Source: G965220825 sp965220825
GTDB taxonomy: Bacteria; Pseudomonadota; Alphaproteobacteria; UBA828
DNA length: 64,000 nt
Assembly: GCA_965220825.1 (NCBI GenBank)
Contig: OZ244839.1
Span: forward strand, 248,001 to 312,000
Direction: 5' to 3'
Shown in pieces: positions 1 through 8,424 of this stretch (position 1 is the stretch's first letter; each line of letters starts with the position of its first letter). The notes under the pieces are model-generated. The model saw nothing but the letters and a program-made list of their open reading frames with translations, made no database searches and was not told the DNA's origin. The translations under genes were made by a program, and so were the position numbers.

Positions 1-219
1 ACAAGCCGCCGCACCTCGCATCATGGGCGAAAGCGCGCCAGCGGGATTGCGGTCGAATGCTTGAGCGGCCCGATTCGAGAGAGGGACCATGAACGCCCAG
101 GTGTTGCCCGATTTCGACCGCATTTTCCCGCTGCCGACTGCGTCTCGCACACAGCCGGAAAGAAGCCGAATACGCCGTCCTATTCCGGAACCCGCCCGCC
201 CCCGAGACGGAGAGCGGTG
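1..219. other. 5' edge of window, no gene called
   Basis: A plus-strand frame is open from 61 into the first gene, but its first 53 residues are Pro/Arg-rich, have no recognisable domain and lack a Shine-Dalgarno sequence. I therefore treat this stretch as upstream sequence of the YbdK-type gene. I see no RNA gene or repeat here. Confidence 0.5.
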
Positions 220-1389
220 ATGGCCGGCGCCGCCAATCGGGACGACGTCTCGATCACCCTCGGGATCGAGGAGGAGCTGTTTCTGGTCGATACCGATTCC
301 CGCGATCTCCTGATCGACCCGGATGACCGCATCTTCGAGGCGTGCGAGGCCGGCTGCGGAGAGCACAAGGTGGTGCGGGAGTTCCTGCGCTACCAGATCG
401 AGACCAATACGAAAATATGCGATTCGGTCGCCTCGCTTCGCGCCGCACTGCGGGAGATCCGTGGCGTCGTCGTCGAGGCGGCGGAGCAATATGGAGCGGC
501 GGTGATGGCCGCCTCCACCCACCCCTCCGCGCCATGGCGGACGCAGGCGGTGACGCCGCGGGAGCGCTACGAGCAGTTCGCCATGACGTTCCAGGAGGGG
601 CTTCGGCGTTTCGTCATCGGCGGCATGCATATCCACGCGGGCTTCGGCGATGCGGACACGCGTATCCGGGTGATGACGGCGCTCCGTCGCTATTTGCCGC
701 TGCTTCACGCATTGTCCACGTCATCGCCGTTCAATGCCGGACATGACACCGGGTTCAAGTCCTACCGCCTGAGCCTTGTGGGCGGCCTTCCGCGCACCGG
801 CGTGCCGGGCCCGCTGGACTCGTGGGAGGCGTATGACCGGCTGGTCTCCGAGTATCGCCAGGCGAAGTTCATCGAGAACGGGAGCGAGCTCTGGTGGGAC
901 ATTCGCCCGTCTCACGCCTACCCCACCATCGAACTTCGGATCTGCGACGTCTGCACGCAGGTGGAAGACGCCATGTGCATCGCCGCGCTCTATGCCTGCC
1001 TCATCCGTTGGCTTGCGCGCTTGTGCCGCGAAGGCGCGCTGCCGCCCGAGCCGCTCACCGAACTGGTCGCGGAAGACCGCTGGATCGCCCAGCGCTACGG
1101 CGTGTTCGCGTTCTTCGGAGACAGCGCATCCAGCACGGGCCGGGTGGACATCGAAGACCTTCTGACCACGCTGGTGGACGAGCTTGCAGCCGATGCGGAG
1201 GCGCTGGAATGCGAGGCGGAGGTGCGCCGCGCGTTCATCATCGTGAGACAAGGAACGGGCGCAGACCGCCAGATCGACCTTTACCGCCTGCGCCTCCTGG
1301 AAGGGGACACGCAAGAGGAGGCGTTGCGGCATGTGGTCGACATGCTGCTCGCCGAAACCCGGGAAGGACTCGGGGACGCCTCCGGTTGA
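220..1389 (+). CDS. YbdK-type carboxylate-amine ligase (GCS2 family)
   Basis: This encodes a 389-aa member of the glutamate-cysteine ligase 2 (YbdK/EgtA-like) family, which uses ATP to join a carboxylate to an amine. The family signature GIEEE lies at about residues 15-19 inside SITLGIEEELFLVD. The metal/ATP core GGMHIHAGF is near residue 134, and WWDIRPSHAYPTIELRICD follows in the C-terminal half. Length fits YbdK proteins (about 370-400 aa). I chose ATG 220 because the open frame upstream (from 61) adds a non-conserved basic extension, while a purine-rich stretch (gagacggagag) precedes 220; GTG 217 is also possible. The physiological substrate cannot be read from sequence: YbdK proteins make gamma-glutamylcysteine only weakly in vitro, and no thiol genes adjoin. 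Confidence 0.85.
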   Translation: MAGAANRDDVSITLGIEEELFLVDTDSRDLLIDPDDRIFEACEAGCGEHKVVREFLRYQIETNTKICDSVASLRAALREIRGVVVEAAEQYGAAVMAASTHPSAPWRTQAVTPRERYEQFAMTFQEGLRRFVIGGMHIHAGFGDADTRIRVMTALRRYLPLLHALSTSSPFNAGHDTGFKSYRLSLVGGLPRTGVPGPLDSWEAYDRLVSEYRQAKFIENGSELWWDIRPSHAYPTIELRICDVCTQVEDAMCIAALYACLIRWLARLCREGALPPEPLTELVAEDRWIAQRYGVFAFFGDSASSTGRVDIEDLLTTLVDELAADAEALECEAEVRRAFIIVRQGTGADRQIDLYRLRLLEGDTQEEALRHVVDMLLAETREGLGDASG

Positions 1390-1569
1390 CGGCAGGTCCT
1401 GTGGAGCCGGATCCTCCGCGGCCCTGAAGCCTCCCAAACCCCGGCGGGATCATCCGGTTCATGGACCGGACATGACGCGTGCTGCCGGCGGGTTGCGCGA
1501 GCGTCCCTTTGCCTCTCACGCCGTGCGGCGTAAAACGAGAGAGGCCACGAGGCGCGGGAGGCGGTGTCG

Positions 1570-2964
1570 ATGAGCGCGTATCTGATCGAAGGCGGCACGG
1601 TGCTGGATGCGACCGGGGCACCGCCACTGGAGAACGGCTCCGTTCTCGTGGAAGGAAACCGGATCGCAAAGATGGGCCCCGCGGCCGAGGTCGCGGCGGC
1701 GGCGCGGCAGAAAGGAGCGGTCGAGACGATCCCGGCCTCGGGCTGCACGGTCATGCCGGGCCTGATCGATGCCCACTGCCACATTTCCTATGGCGACATC
1801 CTTTCCTTCGAGGAGCTCGATCTCTATGCCGGTGTCGAGTACCGCACGCTCCGCGCGGCGAACAATGCCAGGAAGGTCTTGAGGGCGGGCGTCACCGCGT
1901 TCTCGGACCCGGGCTCCACCTGGAACATTTCGGTGGCCATACGGGATGCCATAAACGCCGGCCTTATCGAGGGGCCGCGCATGGCGGCGGCCGGGCGCTA
2001 CATCACCACCTTCAACGCCATCGGCTCGCCCTGGCCCACCTGGATGGAGCACCCGAAGTCGTCTTTCGCCGTGCTTTGCAACACGCGGGACGAGATGGTC
2101 GTGGAGGTCCGCCGCGAGATCAAGGACGGGGTGGATATCGTGAAGGTGGCGGGTGACGGCGATTCGCTCACGGGCAAGGCGGAGCTTGCCGGCAGCATCA
2201 GTCTCGAGGATCTCACGGCGATCGCCGAGACGACACACCGCCTCGGCAAGGTCTGCACCATCCACGCCCGCTCCGGCCGGGCGGCGGCGGACGCGGTCCG
2301 TGCCGGCTTCGACTGGATCATCCACGGCTCCTTCATGTCCGATGCGGAGTTCGCGGTGCTGGCGGAGGCCCGCACGCCGCTGATCCCCACCTTCTCGCTG
2401 CTGGTCAACACGTTGGACTGGGGCCCCGATCTCGGCGTCTCGACCTTCCTGCTGGATTCCTACAAGCGGGAGGTGGAGAGCCTGGCCCGCGTCGTGGCCC
2501 GCGCGCATGCAGCGGGCGTCCCCATCCTCGCCGGCACGGACAGCGGCCAGGGCTCGGTGCCCTACGGCGAGTGGCACGCCCGGGAACTCGAGCACCTGAT
2601 GGCCTATGGCGGACTGAGCGCCATGGACGCGATCCGCGCCGGCACCGCCGATGCCGCCCGGAGCCTGCGCATGGAAGGCGAGATCGGCATGCTCGAGGAG
2701 GGCCGGCTCGCCGACCTCCTCGTGGTGGACGGAAACCCGCTCGCCGACATCGCGGTGCTTCAGGACCAGAGCCGGCTCCGCGTGATCATGAAGGACGGCG
2801 CGATCGTCGATCGGGCGACGCCGCTGCCCGAGCCCGCTCGCTACAACTGGGAGAAGCCCATGCTCTACTGGGCCGATCCACGCATGCCGACCCAGGCGTT
2901 CGTCCGCGAGCACGCCGCCCGCAAGCCGCGCTGGATGCGCGAGACTCGCGCCGCCGCGGAGTAG
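1570..2964 (+). CDS. Metal-dependent amidohydrolase (imidazolonepropionase-like)
   Basis: A 464-aa cytosolic hydrolase of the amidohydrolase superfamily. The N-terminal beta-sandwich (YLIEGGTVLDATG) is followed by the first metal site DAHCH at about residues 67-71. Further histidines occur in TIHARS (about 230) and WIIHGSF (about 250), and the catalytic aspartate is in LAGTDSGQGS (about 320). The C-terminal EGRLADLLVVDGNPL is the usual closing strand. This pattern is typical of the prolidase/imidazolonepropionase-like group that acts on cyclic amides or dipeptides; the substrate is unknown. ATG 1570 is preferred over GTG 1564 because the gggagg at 1556-1561 is well spaced only for 1570. Its 3' end overlaps the convergent phosphodiesterase gene. 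Confidence 0.9.
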   Translation: MSAYLIEGGTVLDATGAPPLENGSVLVEGNRIAKMGPAAEVAAAARQKGAVETIPASGCTVMPGLIDAHCHISYGDILSFEELDLYAGVEYRTLRAANNARKVLRAGVTAFSDPGSTWNISVAIRDAINAGLIEGPRMAAAGRYITTFNAIGSPWPTWMEHPKSSFAVLCNTRDEMVVEVRREIKDGVDIVKVAGDGDSLTGKAELAGSISLEDLTAIAETTHRLGKVCTIHARSGRAAADAVRAGFDWIIHGSFMSDAEFAVLAEARTPLIPTFSLLVNTLDWGPDLGVSTFLLDSYKREVESLARVVARAHAAGVPILAGTDSGQGSVPYGEWHARELEHLMAYGGLSAMDAIRAGTADAARSLRMEGEIGMLEEGRLADLLVVDGNPLADIAVLQDQSRLRVIMKDGAIVDRATPLPEPARYNWEKPMLYWADPRMPTQAFVREHAARKPRWMRETRAAAE

Positions 2965-4153
2965 GCTTCCCCGGACCCGAACCGGCGAGACGGGACGCGG
3001 GGAATTCGGGCATCGGGCATTCGGGGCGGGGCGCGTCGAAGCCGCGATAGTCGAAATAGCCCCACACCGCGTAGTGGTCCGAGAGGTCGCAATAGTCTTC
3101 ACCGCGCACCACGGAGAGCAGCGTCCGGTTCTCGAAGTCGTAGCGGGTGCGGAACACGACCGGGCAGTTGCTGCTGTAGCGCGGCGTTCGCCAGGCGCTC
3201 TTGGCGACCACATAGTCCACATAACCGTTGCCGCGGCGCGCCCAGTCGTTGCGGGATTCGCGGGTGTAGCGGTATCCGAGGAACTCGGGCGCAATGGCGC
3301 CCAGCATATCTTCCTCCAGGAGCCCGTCGAACTCGTGGCGGAGGATGTTGAAGTCGCCGCCGATCAGCACCGGCTCCGAGCGCGGAATACCGGCTTCGCC
3401 CTGCAGGAAGTCCACGATGGCGCGGAACTGTGCGCGCTTGACCGCCCGCTGCTCCGACCCCCAGCCGAACTGGGCGTGGGTGCCCACGACGTGATAGGGC
3501 TGATGTCCCTTTTCGATGCGCGCATAGACGAAGCCCTTGGCCGCATTGCAGTCGGGGCCCGTGCAGTCGGCGTAGATCAGCTCCCGCGCGTCCGTGATGG
3601 GGAACTTGCTGGCGATCAGCACGCCGCCGTCCTCGCCGAACCAGGTGTCTCCCTCGCCGCCCCGTGCCGCACCGTTTGCCATCGGGTCCTGCCGGTAGAC
3701 CCGGCCCTTTTCGCAAGAGGCGGCGGCGCGACAGGCGCTGCCCAGGATGTCCGTCCTGTAGGTGAAGCCCTCTGCCGCCATTCCGGCGAGGAGTGCGGCA
3801 CGCGCCTCGTCGTCATAAGCCTCCGACAGGAGGACCACGTCGTAGGGCGCGAGAAAGGGCGGGATGCGATCCGCGCGCTCGTCCTGCGCAAGAGCGAAGC
3901 GTTCGCCCAGAACGGGCACGTTGCGGATGTGAGAAGGCAGTAGATAGACGTTGAACGCGAGCACGCTCAGCACCTTGTCGGAGGTCGCAGCCGGCGCCTC
4001 GAAGTTGATCCCCGGCCCTTCGCAGACCCGCGCCCCGGCCGCGCCGCCTGCGAGCGCCAGCGCTGCGAGCGCACCCGCGATCCAACCGACCCCCCTGGCC
4101 CAAGCGCTCGCGACCATCGCCAACCGGACTCCGCCATTCGCCGACCCGCGCAT
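2786..4153 (-). CDS. Secreted sphingomyelinase-C/DNase I-like phosphodiesterase
   Basis: A 455-aa protein with an N-terminal signal peptide (hydrophobic WIAGALAALALAGGAAGA, about residues 24-41) followed by an endonuclease/exonuclease/phosphatase domain. Diagnostic motifs are LAFNVYLLPS at the start of the domain, THAQFGWG, GGDFNI near residue 264 and the closing catalytic SDHYAVWGYF near residue 356. This order matches bacterial neutral sphingomyelinases, which cleave phospholipid head groups outside the cytoplasm. Several Cys pairs (CRAAASC, CTGPDC) suggest disulfides in the periplasm. The last 80 or so residues are Arg/Ser-rich, without domain similarity, and run antisense to the amidohydrolase 3' end by 179 nt; they may be a read-through tail. 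Start is uncertain between ATG 4153 and ATG 4117. Confidence 0.8.
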   Translation of the reverse strand: MRGSANGGVRLAMVASAWARGVGWIAGALAALALAGGAAGARVCEGPGINFEAPAATSDKVLSVLAFNVYLLPSHIRNVPVLGERFALAQDERADRIPPFLAPYDVVLLSEAYDDEARAALLAGMAAEGFTYRTDILGSACRAAASCEKGRVYRQDPMANGAARGGEGDTWFGEDGGVLIASKFPITDARELIYADCTGPDCNAAKGFVYARIEKGHQPYHVVGTHAQFGWGSEQRAVKRAQFRAIVDFLQGEAGIPRSEPVLIGGDFNILRHEFDGLLEEDMLGAIAPEFLGYRYTRESRNDWARRGNGYVDYVVAKSAWRTPRYSSNCPVVFRTRYDFENRTLLSVVRGEDYCDLSDHYAVWGYFDYRGFDAPRPECPMPEFPASRLAGSGPGKPTPRRRESRASSAACGRRARGRTPGSACVDRPSRAWASPSCSERARAAASPDRRSRRPS

Positions 4154-4584
4154 GCCGGTTTCCGGCCTGCCTCACAAGCTTACACGATGAGCCGCACAGG
4201 ATCCGGCGCCCACCGTTCCGGCGCGTGAGGCCAGCAAGCGTGATCGTCCCAGCTCAAGGAGCTGTTGTCATTTTTTGTTCTATTCCTAAACTGCCTAACC
4301 CATATATGGGAAACAGGGGAGTAACGAATGGGGAGAATACACACGGTTGGTCTCGCTTGATGATGGGTCCAGCGTGAGGGACGCTGGGGTACCGCCAGAC
4401 GAGCGCTTCGCGCCGACCACGCTCAAGCGCCTCAACTTCCGTCTCGGTTTGTTCTCGCCGTGGAACCCATCTCGCACCTGAAACGGACTGACCCTGTTAC
4501 TTGAGGGTGCTCACGACGAATCAAAATTAAGGTCAACGCAAAAATCACAAAAAAACACGGAAGATCGAGCATGGGGAATGACCT
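4154..4584. other. Low-GC intergenic segment opening the 4.2-5.4 kb insert
   Basis: It holds the left direct repeat (4175-4232) and then sequence clearly richer in A and T than its surroundings. Landmarks are a T-run at 4271-4276, the palindrome ccatatatgg at 4300-4309 and an A-rich stretch at 4520-4558. A stop-to-stop frame at about 4299-4480 encodes roughly 60 residues without a usable start codon and is not called. A promoter for the following small gene is expected here, but no -35/-10 pair is clear. Confidence 0.5.
4175..4232 (+). repeat. Direct repeat, left copy, flanking the insert
   Basis: The first 33 nt (4175-4207) are identical to 5371-5403, and similarity continues imperfectly to gtgaggcc at 4232/5427. 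The copies lie just upstream of the sphingomyelinase-like gene and of hisN respectively. They bound a lower-GC segment of about 1.14 kb. Confidence 0.9.
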
Positions 4585-4854
4585 ATGGGCACACAGAAGC
4601 CTCCAACCCTGACGAGGGAGATTGCCGCATACGAAGACATGCGCAACACACTGGAGACCGACCACCTCGGTAAGTGGGTTATCGTACATGACGAAAAACT
4701 GGTGGCGCTGCATGACACCTTTGAGGCTGCCGCCGAAGAGGCTATGGGCCGATTTGGAGCAGGCCCATATCTGATACGGCAAGTCGGGGCCGGGCCAATC
4801 ACACTCCCTGCGTCTGCTCTCTATAATCCCGTAGCGGTCGATGCCGCAGGATGA
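4585..4854 (+). CDS. Small DUF5678-like protein paired with a retropepsin
   Basis: An 89-aa acidic soluble protein with no signal peptide or membrane segment. Its core, GKWVIVHDEKLVALHDTFE near residues 30-48 followed by AAEEAMGRFG and GPYLIRQVG, resembles the DUF5678 type of short domain. From memory, such genes often sit immediately upstream of a single-domain retropepsin-like protease; that arrangement is seen here, with a 14-nt overlap. Function is unknown. The ATG at 4585 follows a purine-rich stretch (ggggaatgacct). Base composition is visibly lower in GC than in neighbouring genes, consistent with acquisition along with the flanking repeats. Confidence 0.65.
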   Translation: MGTQKPPTLTREIAAYEDMRNTLETDHLGKWVIVHDEKLVALHDTFEAAAEEAMGRFGAGPYLIRQVGAGPITLPASALYNPVAVDAAG

Positions 4855-5304
4855 GTGCGGGTTCCCGGGCGACGTCAACCGCCTGATACAATATGGCCCC
4901 ACCCTGCAAGTTAGAATCGGCTTTGATCCCGACTCACTTCGGGGGAAGCTCCTTATCTGCCGGATACGGACTACCATGCGTTGGTGGATACAGGCGCAGG
5001 GCAGAACTGCATCGATTCTTCAATTGCGGCAAACCAGAGCGTGCCGATCATCGATCGCCAGCGCGTCGCAGGCGTGCATGGAGCGGGAGAGGTAAACATC
5101 CATCTGGCTCAAATACTTATACCCAGCTTGGGCATTGTAATATCCGGTCGATTTGCGGGCGTGCACCTTTATGCTGGAGGGCAACCGCACGGTGCGCTGA
5201 TTGGAAGAACCCTGCTTCAGCACGTGACTATGGTCTACGATGGGACCACTGGATCGGTGACGATAGCCGTTCCCGAACAAAGGCCAGAAAGGCCGCCCGC
5301 CTAA
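4841..5304 (+). pseudogene. Retropepsin-like aspartic protease, -1 frameshift
   Basis: Two frames together make one protein. The first (from ATG 4841) gives a leader and the strand YGPTLQVRIGFDPDSLRG. The second continues as EAPYLPDTDYHALVDTGAG, where DTGA is the catalytic motif of retroviral-type aspartic proteases, and ends with the hydrophobic-hydrophobic-Gly motif ALIGRTLL at about 5197-5220. The switch falls at the G-run 4941-4945: one additional G would give a continuous reading frame through the catalytic site. Possible explanations are a disabling deletion, a sequencing error, or a -1 slip on GGG. If translated intact it would be a protein of about 155 aa acting as a dimer. No export signal is evident. 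Confidence 0.7.
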
Positions 5305-5370
5305 AGCCCACCCCTCTTTGCGACCCAGACGTAGGTCGCTTGGTTAACTGATATATGTAAGTCCACCGCG

Positions 5371-5427
5371 CAAGCTTACACGATGAGCCGCACAGGATCC
5401 GGCTCCCGCCGTTCCGTGCGTGAGGCC
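5371..5427 (+). repeat. Direct repeat, right copy, flanking the insert
   Basis: Partner of the repeat at 4175-4232, with 33 nt identical and then about 24 nt with few differences. It lies 64 nt before the start of hisN. The simplest reading is that the ancestral hisN upstream region held one copy and the insert brought or created the second. Confidence 0.9.
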
Positions 5428-5491
5428 CGCTTTCGGCGGACTGCGGGGCGGGCTATGGTGCATCGTCCGGGGCACTGACGGGAGAAGCGAC

Positions 5492-6307
5492 GTGACGGAG
5501 GCTTGGCGCGAGCATTTGGCGCTGGTGAATCGGCTTGCCGACGCCTCGGGACCAATCATCCTGCGCTATTTTCGGCAGCCCCTCGAGGTCGAGGACAAGG
5601 CCGGCGGCTATGACGGCCACTCGCCGGTCACGGCGGCGGATCGCGAGGCGGAGGCGGCCATCCGGGCGCTGATCGAGGAGACCTTCCCGGATCACGGCAT
5701 TCTAGGGGAAGAAGAGGGCAGCATCCGTGCCGGGGCGCGCTTCACCTGGGTGATCGATCCCATCGACGGCACCAAGGCCTTTATCGCGGGCATGCCTACC
5801 TGGGGTACGCTGATCGGGCTTACGGACGGCGGGCGGGCGGTTCTCGGGATGCTGGATCAGCCGTTTCTCGGCGAGCGCTTCATCGGCTCCCCCGCGGGCG
5901 CGTTTCTCGGCGACCGCCCTCTTTCCGTCCGGCGCCGCGGCACGCTCGAGGCCGCCTCTCTCTATGCCACGGACCCCGGCATGTTCGACGCCGGCGAGCG
6001 GGAGGCGTTCGAGGCCCTGGCGGCGCGTGTCGCCTACCGGCGCTACGGCGCGGACTGCTACGCCTACGGCATGTTGGCGCTGGGCTGTATCGACCTCGTG
6101 GTGGAGTCCAGCATGAACACCTGGGATATCGTGGCCTTGATCCCCGTCGTCGAGGCCGCCGGCGGCATCGTCACCTCGTGGAGCGGCGGGCGGGCCGAGG
6201 CGGGCGGACAGGTGGTTGCCGCGGGCGATGCGCGCATCCATGAGGAGGCGCTCCGGATACTCTCGCCGGCGGCCCGGCCGACACCCCAGGGCAGCGGCAC
6301 GCCGTGA
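5492..6307 (+). CDS. hisN: Histidinol-phosphatase, inositol monophosphatase type
   Basis: A 271-aa Mg-dependent phosphatase of the inositol monophosphatase fold. Visible motifs are the metal ligands GEEEG near residue 71 and DPIDGTKAF near residue 88, then DCYAYGMLALG and the closing WDIVALIPVVEAAGG. The Lys-Ala-Phe after DGT and the following GMPTWGTLIGL favour the HisN subgroup (histidinol phosphate to histidinol, last-but-one step of histidine synthesis) over true inositol monophosphatases, which usually have DGTTNF. GTG 5492 is chosen because ggagaag lies 5-11 nt upstream and the open frame from 5420 adds nothing conserved. No other his genes are nearby. The stop overlaps the next start (GTGA). 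Confidence 0.8.
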   Translation: MTEAWREHLALVNRLADASGPIILRYFRQPLEVEDKAGGYDGHSPVTAADREAEAAIRALIEETFPDHGILGEEEGSIRAGARFTWVIDPIDGTKAFIAGMPTWGTLIGLTDGGRAVLGMLDQPFLGERFIGSPAGAFLGDRPLSVRRRGTLEAASLYATDPGMFDAGEREAFEALAARVAYRRYGADCYAYGMLALGCIDLVVESSMNTWDIVALIPVVEAAGGIVTSWSGGRAEAGGQVVAAGDARIHEEALRILSPAARPTPQGSGTP

Positions 6308-6951
6308 ACGACCTCAGCGGGCCGGAGCGTCCGCCGGCCCGGGGGGCGGTGCGCAAGCTGGTGCTGCTCCTGCACGGCCTCGGCGCGGACGGGAACGACC
6401 TGATCGGCCTCGCCGACTCCTGGGCGCGGCTCCTGCCCCATGCTCATTTTGCTGCGCCGGACGCACCGGAGCCCTGCGACATGGCGCCGTCCGGCAGGCA
6501 GTGGTTCAGCCTCGCCGACCGCGCGCCGGAGCACATGCTCGAAGGTGTGACCCGCGCCGCCGGGGCGCTGGATCGCTACATCGATTCGCGGCTCCAGTCC
6601 CTGGGACTGCAAGATGCCGACCTCGCCTTCGTGGGCTTCAGCCAGGGCACCATGCTCTCGCTTCACGCCGCCTACCGGCGTGGCGCCGCTGCCGCCGGCG
6701 TTCTGGGTTTTTCCGGTGCCATGGTGGGCGGCGAGCGGCTTGCGGCGGAAATCCAGGCCCGCCCGCCCGCCTTCCTGATCCATGGGGATGCGGATGAGGT
6801 CGTGCCGCCCTCGGCGACGCTCGAGGCGTGCGCCCGGCTCGGCGTCTGCGAGGTGGCAGCCCAATGGCATGTCAGCCGCGGGATCGGGCACGGTATCGCG
6901 CCCGACGGCGTGGAGTTCGGCGGGCGCTTCCTGCGGGACGTCCTGGCGTAG
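6304..6951 (+). CDS. Phospholipase/carboxylesterase-type alpha/beta hydrolase
   Basis: A 215-aa cytosolic serine hydrolase of the YpfH/carboxylesterase-acyl protein thioesterase group. The oxyanion segment LLLHGLGADGND is near residue 20. The nucleophile elbow GFSQG has its serine at about 113, the acid is in HGDADEVVPP at about 159, and the catalytic histidine is in GIGHGIAPDG near the C-terminus. Length is normal for the family. Translation is coupled to hisN by a GTGA overlap, suggesting a two-gene transcript. The natural ester or thioester substrate is not predictable. Confidence 0.88.
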   Translation: MNDLSGPERPPARGAVRKLVLLLHGLGADGNDLIGLADSWARLLPHAHFAAPDAPEPCDMAPSGRQWFSLADRAPEHMLEGVTRAAGALDRYIDSRLQSLGLQDADLAFVGFSQGTMLSLHAAYRRGAAAAGVLGFSGAMVGGERLAAEIQARPPAFLIHGDADEVVPPSATLEACARLGVCEVAAQWHVSRGIGHGIAPDGVEFGGRFLRDVLA

Positions 6952-6979
6952 CGCCACTGCGCCGCCGCGCGGTGCGGCG

Positions 6980-8233
6980 TCAGACGGCGCCGCTCTCCCG
7001 CAGTGCCCCAATGGCATCGTCGTCGAGGTCGAGCCAGTCCCGCAGCACGGAGTCCGTGTCCTCGCCCAGCAGCGGCGCGGCCCGCGGATAGTCCACCGGC
7101 GTTTCGGAGAAGTGGATCGGGTTCCCGGGATAGTCCACGTCCATGCCCAGGCTGTGGGGAACGGAAACCCGCATTCCACGCGCCAAGATCTGCGGATCGG
7201 CGAACACCCGGTCCAGCGTGTTGATGGGGCCGCAGGGAACGCCGAGAGGCTCCAGCGCCGTGATCCACTCGTCCATGGTTCGCTGAGCCGTGATGTCGTT
7301 CAGGATCGCCATGAGGAGCACGCGGTGCTCCACCCGATCGGTGTTGCTGGCGAAGCGCGTGTCGTCCGCGAGCTCCGGCCGGCCGGCCGCGTCGCAGAAC
7401 TTCCGGAACTGCCCGTTATTTCCGATACCCAGAACGAAATGGCCGTCGCTGGTGGGAAACACGCCGTAGGGCACGATGTTCGGGTGCTCGTTGCCGGTGC
7501 GCGCGGGCGGCACGCCACCGATCAGATAGTTCATGGCTTGGTTCGCGAGCCAGGCGACCTGCGTGTCCAGCAGCGCAAGGTCGATGTGCTGGCCGCGCCC
7601 GGTGTGTGTGCGGCTCGCGAGCGCGGCGAGAATCGCTACCGTCGCATACATGCCGGTCATCAGGTCGGCCGCGGCGACGCCGATCTTCTGCGGGCCGCCG
7701 CCGGGGCGGTCGTCCCGCTCTCCGGTGACGCTCATGATGCCGCCCGCAGCCTGGGCGATGAGGTCGTAGCCGGCCCGGCTCGCGCGGGGGCCGGTCTGGC
7801 CGAAACCCGTGATGGAGCAGTATATGAGACGCGGGTTGGCATGTTTGAGCGACTCGTAATCGAGGCCGTATTTCGCGAGGCCGCCCACCTTGTAGTTCTC
7901 GATCAGAACATCGGCCCGTTCGGCAAGCCGTTTCGCCGTTGTTCGGCCCTCTACCGCCGCCAGATCGAGCGTGATGGAGCGCTTCGCCCGGTTGATACCC
8001 ATGAAGTAGGCGGCATCCGGGGTCTCGGCGCCCGAGCCGTCCCGCAGGAAGGGCGGCCCCCAGCCGCGCGTGTCGTCTCCCGTCCCGGGGCGCTCCACCT
8101 TGACCACCTCGGCGCCGAAATCGGCGAGCAGCTGGCCGGACCACGGCCCCGCAAGAATCCGGCTCATATCAAGGACTTTGAGGCCCACCAAGGGGCCGCT
8201 CCTGGGTCCGGCCAGGGGGTTGGGCTCGGTCAT
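6980..8233 (-). CDS. CaiB/BaiF family (class III) CoA-transferase
   Basis: A 417-aa enzyme that moves CoA between carboxylic acids through an aspartyl-CoA intermediate. The N-terminus VGLKVLDMSRILAGPW and ADFGAEVVKVERPG is the classic class III CoA-transferase opening. The segment VAAADLMTGMYA (about residue 190) contains the expected nucleophilic Asp, and RGQHIDLALLDTQVAWL follows. It is convergent with the esterase gene and divergent from the HNH gene. Substrate specificity (formyl-, carnitine-, itaconyl-type or other) cannot be fixed by context, since no acyl-CoA dehydrogenase or decarboxylase adjoins. Confidence 0.92.
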   Translation of the reverse strand: MTEPNPLAGPRSGPLVGLKVLDMSRILAGPWSGQLLADFGAEVVKVERPGTGDDTRGWGPPFLRDGSGAETPDAAYFMGINRAKRSITLDLAAVEGRTTAKRLAERADVLIENYKVGGLAKYGLDYESLKHANPRLIYCSITGFGQTGPRASRAGYDLIAQAAGGIMSVTGERDDRPGGGPQKIGVAAADLMTGMYATVAILAALASRTHTGRGQHIDLALLDTQVAWLANQAMNYLIGGVPPARTGNEHPNIVPYGVFPTSDGHFVLGIGNNGQFRKFCDAAGRPELADDTRFASNTDRVEHRVLLMAILNDITAQRTMDEWITALEPLGVPCGPINTLDRVFADPQILARGMRVSVPHSLGMDVDYPGNPIHFSETPVDYPRAAPLLGEDTDSVLRDWLDLDDDAIGALRESGAV

Positions 8234-8424
8234 GGCAGTGTCACCACAATGTCGGATACGCGCGGCGGCGCAACATTAGCCGCGGGCGCCGCGGGAAACC
8301 ATCCCCGGGCGCGCGCCTCTTCGGGCCGAGCAGGGCGCGGCTCCCCGAGCGGGAAACGGAGCCGCTTTGTTCGCGCCGGTCGCTTCTGGCATGATGCGGG
8401 CGTCGCGTGGAGGAGGCTCTAGCC

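Noticed and set aside
61..219. N-terminal extension of the first gene
   Set aside because: It has no conserved sequence or ribosome site, and the family begins just before GIEEE.
1516..3294. 592-aa minus-strand frame over the amidohydrolase
   Set aside because: It is antisense to a clear amidohydrolase, is low-complexity Arg/Ala/Gly-rich and has no recognisable domain.
4299..4480. About 60-residue open frame in the low-GC insert (ends with FRLGLFSPWNPSRT)
   Set aside because: It has no start codon in frame and no recognised family; kept only as a possible gene remnant.
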